DNA from: Apostichopus japonicus
Taxonomy: Eukaryota > Echinodermata > Holothuroidea > Aspidochirotida > Stichopodidae
Length of the DNA stretch: 64,000 bases
Reading direction: 5' to 3'
NCBI RefSeq assembly: GCF_037975245.1
Contig: NC_092569.1
Coordinates: forward strand, 1,467,501 to 1,531,500
The stretch's first letter is position 1; each line of letters starts with the position of its first letter. The translations under genes were made by a program, and so were the position numbers. Shown here one piece after another: positions 51,101-63,100 of the stretch. Under the pieces are notes generated by a model. That model did no database searches and was not told the origin of the DNA. It worked only from the letters and a program-made list of their open reading frames with translations.

Positions 51101-54100
51101 ATGTCTATGTATTCTGTTATCCCAAATGAATGTTTACAAGGGCCTGAATAAATTAATAATCTCCATTTTGATTCCAAAAGCTTTTGTCACACTAAAGGAT
51201 TTTCATTTTACTATAATACAGATGCAAAATGCAAATCAGAAATTAACATTTTTCTCTGTTTTAATTAGTCATTATCTAAATTGAATCGATACGTTGAAAT
51301 TAATGAACGACGTTGAAACTTTCTGGATAGAATTGTTACCTTCGTGATCGTCCGGTACGTTAACCTGTGTCGGTTGTTCTATCGTGTGCGGCATCACTGT
51401 AGCCATTCTGGTGGAGGTAGATGAGGACACACCACTACTCGTAGAAGGGGTGACGGCTATCGGCCGGATACTGGCCGTGGCCTTCTGCCCGCTGGACACT
51501 TGGATGCCCTTAGCGGTCCCCACCGCAGATGCAGGCGAGGACAGAGGTTTTATGTTGGCTGTCGGTGGTGGTTCCTCTCTTGAAGAACTGAAATGGAATT
51601 TTCAATCTCAAGTTTTCTTTCCCGGTTTAAATATTTAACAAAAATATAAATTCATTAATCTGAATTAAACCAGAAGACACAAAACGTTTAGTGGTTCCGA
51701 TGCCTAAACATATTCATAGTGTGGTAGGCTATACACAATATTCATGAACTTGTGCACACCAGAATGAAGAGGATTATCTATTGACTAATGTGGCAAAATA
51801 TATGGATGGAAATGTCATGAAAATGTGCTCATTTTGAACCACCATCAACATAACAGCATGAACTAAGTTTGACGTTAAGCCCTGCCGATTCATGAACGTT
51901 CATAGATGGGAACCAAAAACAATCTACTTATCACAGGGCATCTACCTACTAAGTATGACATTGATTTAATTTGTGTTTGTTTAGATATCATGTTTACAAG
52001 CTGTTTTGACAATTTCTTATTAAGCCCCATCCATTCATGAATATTAATGAAGTAATATTGTTGTTGTAAAGAACATGTATTAACTATGTAGTTACATTGC
52101 CATACCCAGTATGAACTAAAAGGGTCATACAGTTGAACAGATACTGACATTTTCAGAATTTTAAATTAAGCCCAGCCCACTCATCAATATGAATGACAGC
52201 CCCACTATAAAAAATAGAGATCATCTACTGACCATGACCAACATATATCACAAGTATGACATCAATTACACATTTCCTTCTTGAGATACTGTGACATTAA
52301 AATGACCGAGATGTATTACAATTTAGGTGAATGAAAGAATATAACTACATATCAGTTACACAAGGCAAAACATGTTTAATTATTAGAAACACACTCTCTC
52401 TTTATCTCATCTATACCTTGTGGGGTTTTTTTTTCTTCTTTTCCCAAGTTTAGTCTGTGGTTGATAGATAACTTTATTATTGCTATTATGTACTCCTGAA
52501 AATAGCATATTATGTGTTTATGTACTTAGCTGTAAACTTACTCAATATTTCTCAGTTTGACAGTTGATTTTGACAAATAGGGATTAAAACAAAGATATAA
52601 AAAAAAATTAAAAATATTGTCCATAGTGGTAAGGTAACCTTTGACCTCACCTGGCTCTGTCTGGGGTGGTTAGAAGTGATGATGGATGGCCCTCCATTTG
52701 ATCTAACTGACTGTCCCTGGCTAGCTGCTCCTGAACCCTCTCGGCTCTGATTTTATCCTGGAATTGACAACAATAAATCAACAGTCAAAAATAAACAGCA
52801 ATAACAACAACGAAATTATAAATTATCAAAGTTTAATTATCAGATAAATTATCAGAAGATAAATTATCAAAAAAAAAGATAAATTATCAGAATATTATCA
52901 GAAGATAAATTATCAAAAAAAAGGATAAATTATCAGAATAAAATGCAGTCATTTTCTGGACTTGGAAGTTTCCTGTTTTTGAGTTGACATGACCAACAAT
53001 TAACAGATAACATTCAAAATTGTCACACCGCCTATCTCAGCAAAGACTGAGGAAAAGGTTTTTACGTGATCATCAAGAAAATTGCAAAAGAGATCTAAAT
53101 CACTTAAGATTGGATTTGGCTCCAATCATGATAATGAGCTCTGTGTCACTGATACTGTGGTTGGAGGGGATGGAAGGGTGATGGAAAGGGGGTGATAGGG
53201 TGGGGGACTTACCCTGTCAGCCTTGATATCTTTGACTTCTCTCTCCAGAGCCGAGATGCGGGCCAGGTGTTCCTGTTTCTGTCCGTCCATCTTCCTCTCC
53301 ATCTGCATCTTCAGTGCTTGCAGTTCTGATAATTCTTTCTGGAGTTTCTCTTGTTCCATCAAATGTTTCTCCTTGTCACCTGATTGATTGATATAGATAA
53401 GAAAGAAAACAAACTCTTAAAAGACATACCAAAAAATATATATATAGCTCAATATTCAATTAAGCGACTTGAAAATATTTTTTCAAAGTTTTCGGTGATG
53501 ACACACAGAGACGGTAACATTCCTTCTTCTTCAATGACACAATAGATTAAAACAACACCTTCCATAACAAGGCAGTTTTACCTATAGAAGTGTAAAGAAT
53601 GTCTGACTGACAGCATCTTACAGGAACCCACAGATAACCTCTACATAAATAACCCTATCAGAAAGCTTTGAACCAAGTGTCTACCACAGGGCAAGATAAC
53701 CACCACCCCTCACATATCCCCCTCCCAGCTCTTCCAGCCTCAGTATATCTCATTCAGAGACTTAAATTAAACCCCTACAAAGTTTCTTCTACCACCAGGG
53801 ATCTCCAACAATGGTCCTCTTACCCACTGTTTCAATAAATCCCACCCTATCAAGGGCAATCAGCTAAAATTCTACCGACAAAATGCTGCCAAACTGAGAA
53901 GCTTCCTTCCCATATCTTTATAAAGAGTAATACACAAAGATTTAAAAGGACAAAATACATTAAATTGAGCCCGGATTGACTTAATTAAACAAAACAAAGA
54001 GTTGTAGAATATCTACTTCGAGACTGGTTAATTATTTCAAGAGAGAGAGAGAGAGAGATATAAGATGACGTACTTGTCAGCTGCGTGATCTTCTGCTTGG

Positions 54101-57100
54101 CCGACTGTAAGACCCGCCTCTGCTTCTCGTGACGTTCTTCCTTCTCCGCAACTTGGGTCTGGAGACGAGGATGAGGGGCAGAGAATGACAGAGTCAAGCA
54201 TTATTAGTGTTACTAAGGGTGTCCCCCTCAAACTGATAACCAGTGGTTAGAGAAGAGTGGATGAATGGAGACGAAAAATTCCCAAGTAATGACATAATTT
54301 CACACCTTATGGGAAACGACTGTAATGAAAGGACTTGGCCAGCTTTAAGAAGTACGAAGGGAAAGCTTTTTATCTGGGAGCATTACACAAACTTTTCCGA
54401 ATGAAATAATCTTTCAAAGTTTGAAAGAAAGAATAATCCCAACGTGAGATAAACATGTTGACTGTATTTTGCACCTGACAATTGTAAGCCAGCCACAAAG
54501 CCACTTTTCTTGGTTTCCATGTCAGTGTTTAAGTATTCATGTTGTGCTATTAACTGCCTTTAAGGCCGACAAACTTACCACCACATATGGTTAATATCAA
54601 AAAGAACAACAATTTTTTCTTTTGGAAAAACACTTTTAAATGCTACCAGCAAATAAGTATTCATATATAATAGGATGGAGAGAATGCTTATTAAATAAAC
54701 ACATTTCTGAGTTCTGTTGGTTTTAGTTTAGTATGACTCAAGGCAAGACGACAGAATCTTGTTTGAAAACCCCCTATCCATTTCATGATCGTGGATAAAA
54801 ACCGGCCTGTATCAAGCCTCTTCTTTTCATGAGTGTTCAGAAAACATTGAGGCAGATTTGCTGATGTCACATCCCTTCTTACTCCTCGGATCACCACTTT
54901 AGGTACCCATCCTAAGACCACTGTTTGAAATGTGACAGCTGTGGTGAAGGAAGAATTTGTTTCAAAACCATTGACAGGACGGAACCAAACCAGAAAACAC
55001 CAAATCCAGGAAGAATCTGTACAACAACACAGCAAAGCAGCAGTTTGGAATGGATCAAGAGAATCTGGTTTCTGGTGGAGTTTTAATGTGGAACATAATG
55101 TTGAGAGGGCAGTGGGGTTGGGGGGGCTAGGGGGTGCTAGGCAGACACTCTAACCCAGGGTTGTCCAACCTACGGCCCGCGGGCCACAGTCTGGCAGTCT
55201 CTACAGTGCGAAATTTTAGTGAGTAGAATTATTGATAACAATTTGAAGCTATATAATCAATCATTCGAACCTTCTGGGTCCAAAAAACTGCATACAGGTC
55301 AGTTTGTGTGACACTCTCAGCGGAGTGGGGTGGGGGCGGCTGGACTTTATTCATCTGTTTTATCAGGAAGAAAAATAAATCAGTGCGCTCCGCGCGCAGT
55401 GCTCACATTTTGTTGCCTTGGGCTTCGGGCAAAAAATCGAAAAATCAAGCGTAGGGTTCATGCGGCCCCCTCCTTTATCATAATCATTCCATGTGGCCCT
55501 CCTCTGCAAAAGGTTGGACAACCCTGCTCTAACCTGTACACCATGCTTTCACTTTTATGCTGGTACCATTCAGAATTCTGCCAGTCCTTACACGCTTCCA
55601 CAAACACCAACATTGACAAAGACATTTCTAGTCATGTTAGAAAAGAATTCTTTACCTTTAGGTTTTCCTCTGTTTGCTTCAGACTTGAATTCTCCTAAAG
55701 GAAAGTAAAAGTACATATTGGTAAAAGTCACCAATATTGCAGAGACATTAATAGTGCATGTTAACATGATACCCCTCAAAGTAGTGCATGTTAGCATTAA
55801 TTGGTACCCCTGTAAGAAGTAGTGCCTTTTAACATTTCAGATTATACCTCTGAAAGAAATAATGCATATTAACATTAATGATACATTAATTGATACCCCT
55901 GAAAGAAGTAGTGCATGTTAACATTAATTGATACCCCTGTAAGAAGTCATTTCAGATTATACCCCTGAAAGAAATAATGCATATTAACATTGATGATACA
56001 TTAATTGATACCCCTGAAAGTAGTGCATTAATTTCAGATACACACATATATTGATGCCCATGAAAGAAGAAGTGCATTTTAACATTTCAGATTATACCCC
56101 TGAAAGACATAGTGTATTTTAACCGGAATTCAAAGCAACATTAATTGCAACCTCCATAAACCGTGTCTTGTAATTTTTACAAATCAATCCCCACCCCCCC
56201 CCGGCCAAATAACCCATTCTAAATATTTCCACTGAAATATATCACAAAGTCATCCAATTACGGGGCAGCATTTTGAAACTTTGAACCCGGGTGACAAGAA
56301 CTGAAACAGGTTTTGGTATTGTGTTAAGAACTGATTGTTTTCTAATTGACTTAGAACTTTATTTTCAGAGCTCACTGAAAGCACTAGCATTGACAAACTG
56401 GGTTCTGACGGGTCACACCGGGGATCTGTGTGGGTCGCAAGTGCCCCCTGAGCGGCAAAGGGGAGGGCCGTCACTGGGGTAGAGCAATTCTTTACGAGGA
56501 CACGAACCTGGTTGACGTGCTGCACTTTCTCTTCCAGCTGTCTGATTTTAGCTTCCGATTCAGGATTGGGTTTGGCAGCCTCCGCCTCTTGAGATGTGAG
56601 TCTGGCCTGCAGGCGATCAACTTCAGCTTTGGCCTCTTCGAATTGAGACTTGTACTTCCTGCCGAGCCGCTTGACCTATGACACAATCAAAACATACAAC
56701 AACTTCAACTTGACAGTTATAACAAAGATGGTGTCAAACTGGTGTGATTCAAGTAGGATTACGCTATCAAAGTTATTAATATCTGCGTCTGTTGGTGCGA
56801 CAGGGGTGCAAAGATTGACCAATAGGAGAGTGAAACGATAACTCGAGAATAAATGTATGGTACCTCACTTTGTTTCAGAACATTATTTCCTGTTCAAAGG
56901 GTTACCATGGTGACAATGTAACACTAATAGTTTGACTAAACATTTCCACACTGCCAGTTGCCAGCTCAACACACTGATTATGTCCTAATCAAAATTCTAG
57001 ACGGTTACTAAAAACTCAACTTATCTTTCGTCAAATAAAACGTGTTATTTGAGGCCATGAAAGGATGTCAGTTTGGGTAGTTTGGGGACTGGGGTGGTGG

Positions 57101-60100
57101 GGGGGGTAGGTTTTCTATCCTCACCTGGTTACTGATTTTATTCTTCTCCTCTATGTCGGCAGTTTTTGCTTTCACTTCGTCGGTCTTGCTCTTCAAGTCG
57201 GCCTTCGCAATATTTAGCTCTTCTCTGAAAGTGAAAAGAAACTCCTTCCATGAACAAAAACATCGATCAAATCCACTTCACCTTTCATTCTTTATCCGTA
57301 CAAACCAAAACAAAGTTTCATTTTGTAGTTTAACATTGTTTTTTGTAATCACACCACCAGATGCCTGGAACTTGTTACGATGTGAAAATTGGAATCTCAA
57401 CAACATATCGCAAAGAAAATTTAGTTATTCAAGGTGGCCACTTTGCCAGATAACACAAAGATGCATAACAGATATTTCAAACAGACCTAAGCCTACTGTA
57501 AGCATCTTGCAATGGAGAAAATCCACACTCGTCTGCTATGCAAAATGCAAACAGTAACATTTTGGTGCAATATGTCCTTTAAAAGAAAGAGCAACTTAAC
57601 TTAGTCTCACAAAAAATTCAAGATATCATCAAACATGAGTAAAACCTGTTCAACTGGAATACATACAGAACGTTAATATCCTTACAAGGTAAAGCTAGTG
57701 ATATAGCTAATGGTTGAAGTTGGTACCAAATCAATTAGCTGCTATGAGTACCCACTAGGAGCCTCTCCCTACCCCATAATGCCCAACCCCCCCACCCATC
57801 TCCACTCCTTACAAACAATTATCCCCTGGAACAATTAGGACCTCTAAATATAACAAACATAAGAAGGTTACTAACAATGTCAAACACAGAATGATCACAT
57901 GTAAAGATGAATATGTAACCCTGTGAATTACCCTACCCAGCCCTCACCACCCATCCCAACCCACACCCCCCCCCCCAATTCTCAAATCTACCAATAAACA
58001 GTAGCACTTACTTTAGCTTCTGAACTTCTAGATTATGTTTAGACCTTTAAGTAAGAAGAAAAATAACAATACATCTCAAATCAGGTTGATATAGAAACAG
58101 ACTATACAAGCTGGTATAATTAATACCTGGTGTTTGCAGCATTTTAATAGCCACCTACACCAGTTCCAGTAAATGTTTCCTTACTGTGTTAAATTGGGTA
58201 AGAAAAATATTTAACTTTTTCTTGAAATTTGCATTTATGCAAAATCTCTGAAGGGCTTTGTGACACATTCCGATTAACAAGACAAATATTCCGTTTAGAG
58301 ATGGATATTTTGCAAGATGCTGCGTGTAAACTTTTATTTTTGAAGATTATAAAATCACCTGGAAGTGGTAAGTAGGTTCTACATTGTTTACATTCAAATT
58401 GAAGCAGGGGAGTAAAGAAACTTCCTTTCTTGAAGGCCAATGATTTTCTAGGGGACAGACAGAAACTGTTTTCTGACAGTTCTTCTTTCTTTTTTTTCCT
58501 TTTTTTTTCCTTTTTTTTGGGGGGGAGACAAATATTTGGGTGGGGGCTAGGACCACCCTGCACCTCACTCATTGCTATGCCACTGACTTGAAAATATGAA
58601 AATATATAAAGGCTTTAACTACACTCACAAATGGAGCAAAACTTCCATTGGATATTTGCAGGAGTTTATTCACTACAAATGTCTACCACATAAGCTAGAG
58701 AAGGGCTTTGCTATCCCAGTTTGATTAAGAACAAATCTATCAAAACAATTAATATCATGACTGCTAATCACAAAATGAAAATAAATTTTATTATGGAAGT
58801 TTATGAATGAGAGGGAAGACCCCTATAGAAATGAAATGAGGGAAAAACTAGAGAAATAGCAAAAAATTGAATCTGTTATATGGAAATATATATATATTTG
58901 CTGGTAGACACAAAGATGATGAGTCTTTTATGGAAAATTAATACAGATTAGAAAGATAAAATAGGACAAAGATCACTTACTGCGTAGAGGTCTGTGCCAT
59001 GTCTAACTTAGAAATCTCAGTTCTGATGAAAATAAGGCAAAAAAAAACATATGTAAATATATAAACATATATCAAATATATAAAAATGACTGGAAAATTA
59101 TTAAAAAAATCAAATTAAAGAATGTCTTAACTCTTTCATAAAACAAACAAAAACTTTGTATGACATAGGCATGGGGGACTTTTCCATTGATAGGCAAATG
59201 GATAGAACCATCCCATCCCCCCTCCCCCACCTGCCCACCATGCCCTTTGCCTCCAACCGTTCAATTTTCACATTCAAAGGAAAGAGACACTAAAATGCTG
59301 CCAATATATAAATGTTGTTGAAGACATATTTTTTTAAGGGTTTTTTTAGGTAATATTACCTTTTTATAATCTCTTGTTTGTTATAATCTCTTATTGTACT
59401 TTTATAACCTCGTATTGTTTTTTTTTTACAACCTCCTATTGTATTTTTTATAACCTCCTATTGTTTTGTTTTTATAACCTCCTATTGGTTTTTTAATAAC
59501 CTCTTATTGTTTTTTACTTTTTTGTGTGTGTTGGTATTTTAGGATTATTTTTATTAGGTTATTATTTGTTTCACAATGTTTATTTCCTTTTTATCGTGTT
59601 TTGTTTCTGTTTCTTGTGAAGCGCTTTGATACTTTTTGTGATTTAGCGCTATATAAATGACGTATTTATTATATTATTATAAAATGTTGCCTGTTATAAG
59701 GCTTGTCAATGTGGACTTTTACTTGTCGTTCCAACAAATTAATGGAGAGATTTTATTGTCATGTAAGTTTTTGAACACTTGATCCTTACCTGGCATTACT
59801 CAGCAACTGGTTCAACTTGGAAAGCTCAGCCCTGTAAAAAGAAAGAAAAGAATGACTGATTATTGAAAACCACAATTTGCAAGTGTAAAACCAATTTATT
59901 TTATTAAAATTTTATTAATTTGATTATTGAAAACCACAATTTGCAAGTGTAAAACCAATTTATTTTATTAAAATTTTATTAATTTGATTATTGAAAACCA
60001 CAATTTGCAAGTGTAAAATCAATTTATTTTATTAAAATTTTACTAATTTGATTATTGGAAACCACAATTTGCAAGTGTAAAACCAATTTATTTTATTAAA

Positions 60101-63100
60101 ATTTTAATAATTACAACACCAATGGTAAAATTTCATTGCCAGTAACCTTTGACATGTGCTCTGTACTTTCACTGGCCAATCACAACACAAGAAAGCTCCC
60201 TGTGAAGACATATATTTTTGCATGACTCTTTTAACTCTTTTCCATGAGTTTTCCAGGCCTGGAAACTGATTTTTTAAATTCCCATGACTTTTTCTGTATT
60301 AATCCTTGAAGTCAGCCAGTGGATAACCAATTTGCATAAATTGTTTTCTCAAATGAATAATCATAACCGTGCAATGAATAAGTAATCCACTTCAAATCTA
60401 AAAGTACAATCACAAACTTTACTTCCATTGATCTTCCCATCGCAACTGCAATTGCTTCTATATTATTCTTCACCATTTGGAATGAAATTTCATTAGCGAC
60501 GATTAATATTATTATGTATTATATATATATGTATTATTCCAAACTTTTGCTCCTTAAACACTTTCGAAAATTTCCAGCATCTATGCAGCACAAAGCTTCC
60601 AGTATTCTTAATCTTTGTATTATACATACCACACAACACACAGGAGAAATCATGGGACAAATCCTGTTCAAATTAGTCCAAAAATAACTTACTTGTATCT
60701 GAGGGCTTCCTCACGTTGATCTGCTATCGTCTTCTTGTTGCTTTCTTTCTCTTGCCTGTGATAGTAAAGAGAAGAGAAGGTCACATGACCATACCTTTAA
60801 ATAAAGACCGACAGAGGACCAGGTATTGTGGGCAGGGTGTGAGAAGAAGCGGATGTGTTTCCAGTACTGCTGCCCTCAACTTTTGTAGCTTTCCATTAAC
60901 TTTCTCAATCTAACAGCCAGCCTATTTTTGACTAGTAAAGGCTCTTCCATTTCTCTAAGCAAAGCTTTGATATATTTTCTTGGAAACAGGAAGGTGTAAA
61001 GACCAACTAAACTGCTTCTATCATGGTTGTTTTTATTGTTCAACTGCATCACCAAATGCAACAAAAATAAAAATTGTAAATGCAAAGGTACAAACAAATA
61101 ATTGTTGATGATAGATTTGTTGTGAGCGTCGATTACGTTTTTTCATGTTTGGCATTCAGCTGTAACTAAATTTTAGTGTGCTTCTGTTAAAATCTTGTGT
61201 AGTCTGTTGTTTACTGGGAATTCTTCATCTAAAATTTTGAAAAAGAGTTTGGCGATATTGGTAGCCAGATGATTACTAAGAGGGGGGGTTGTACAAAATT
61301 ATGTTGAGGCTGCGGTTCTTTTTTGTTGTTTTTGTTGATGTTTGTTTGAATACGAGTTTGTGTTGGTAACGACTGTTGTTGAGGGCTTCTTGGTATTCCT
61401 TTGTTGTGTCGTAAAAACAAAGGGAAAGGAAGAAATGAGAAAGACAAACAAAACAACATCAACAAAAGGCAAATCTGTCTATAACAACTAACATATAGCA
61501 ATGCGAATAAATTAACACAGCTTCTCAAATCTTTACAACAGATTGCAGCATCGAATTACAAAGTAATTAGAGCTTACAGAAGTTTCTTCTGTTCATCAGG
61601 GTCAACTTTGTTATACTGCTCAATCAGATGGTTAGCTCGTAGACGCCACTTGCTGGCCTCAGCAGCGAGGGCGGTCTTCTCAGTGGTCAGGCTTTCAAGT
61701 TTAGCGACCTGTTCTCTAACCTGCTCTTGAATTGGTATGATAACTTTCTCTAGTTGTTGAACCTATTTAGAAAAATCAAGTGTTCTTGTTTGGTTAGGGT
61801 TTTATAGTAGTTAAAATGGGATATGATGTGATCATGGCTTCTGATTGGTTGGGTCCACTTTAAAAGGCATTCAGAAAATGCTAACAAAAGAGTGAAGTTT
61901 ACTTCCAAAACTCTGCCAATTCTGGTCATATGCTAAACAGTAGGAAACAATCAAAAACAATTATTCTATTTTTTTATATGAATATTGGTTGATTTTGCAA
62001 AGAACAATCCACATTTCATCAAGGTTACTATTTTGTTTGGTGGGGGTGGAGGGTGATGATTGATGGGGTAGGGTTTATTTAGGGGGAGGGACCATCACCA
62101 TCTCATTGAATTTTGGGTAAGACACATTTTACACAATCAACACTAACCTTTGCCTCTGCTTGCTGGAAATCCAACTCGAGTTTATCTTTCTCTTCTCGTA
62201 AGAGGCGGTTGCTATCGGTAACAGCATTTAGCGTCTCTACTTTCTTGCGAAGGTTCTCATGCTGGGCTCTTGTCTTCGCCATAGCCTGGAATGATTTGGA
62301 GTAAATTGAGATGAAACAACACCTAAAGATCTGAGAGAAGCTCAGTACACCTATATGACTTGAGAAGTATTTTATCATATGCCAACAAAATCTGACAAAA
62401 TTTACATAGCTAACATACATCTGGCTTACTACTGCACACAAAATTTGAAAACAAACCAGAATGCAAAAATGCATTGTGGTTTCGATGTGACATGAGCAGT
62501 ATTCTTCATGAATCTGACATGATGTATAGTGAGGGTGTACATGTTTACAAGGGTTTCCCGATTTGACCTCTGATGACTCCAAATGACCTTTGACCAAACA
62601 CAATAAGCTTCTTTATCTCACTGTGGAACTTCTACACACTAAATTAGAGTTGGGTCCAAGCTTCCAGTATTGAGATATCGTGATTACAAGGTTTTCACAA
62701 TTTGACCCCTGATGACCCCAAATGACCTTTGCCCTCCACCAAAAACAATATGCTTCTTTTACACAAGAAACAACTGCAGCAGCTGCACATTCCTCTGCAG
62801 CCAGACTGAATTAATATCAAACAATAGTGACTAACCCTGCCAATCAGCAGTGCAGCCTTTTGTGTGAAACTGTACAGTACAAAATACTATGTCCTATGCA
62901 GCATGGCTGCATTATGCTGCAGCCTACTTTGACAAGATCCCGAAAGCAGCTCTGGTTGTCTATTGCGCTGCAAACTATCCTCACACAAGTATGTTAACTG
63001 TAAGCTGCAGTCTTTCTTTCATCATAATTGTGATTAAAGCCTAAAAATAACACCTGATGGAGGTGCAAAGCTGTTTGTCAATGTTTCTTACCTCCGCCCG

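Noticed and set aside
54691-55035. A 114-codon minus-strand frame in a TPR intron
   Set aside because: No domain is recognisable, it has no matching splice context, and it is not needed for the phase-consistent TPR model.
57153-57557. A 134-codon plus-strand frame
   Set aside because: It lies antisense to TPR exon w9 and its intron, with no recognisable domain.
58189-58572. A 127-codon minus-strand frame with a lysine run
   Set aside because: The lysines come from a T-rich low-complexity run near 58490; no domain or exon signals.
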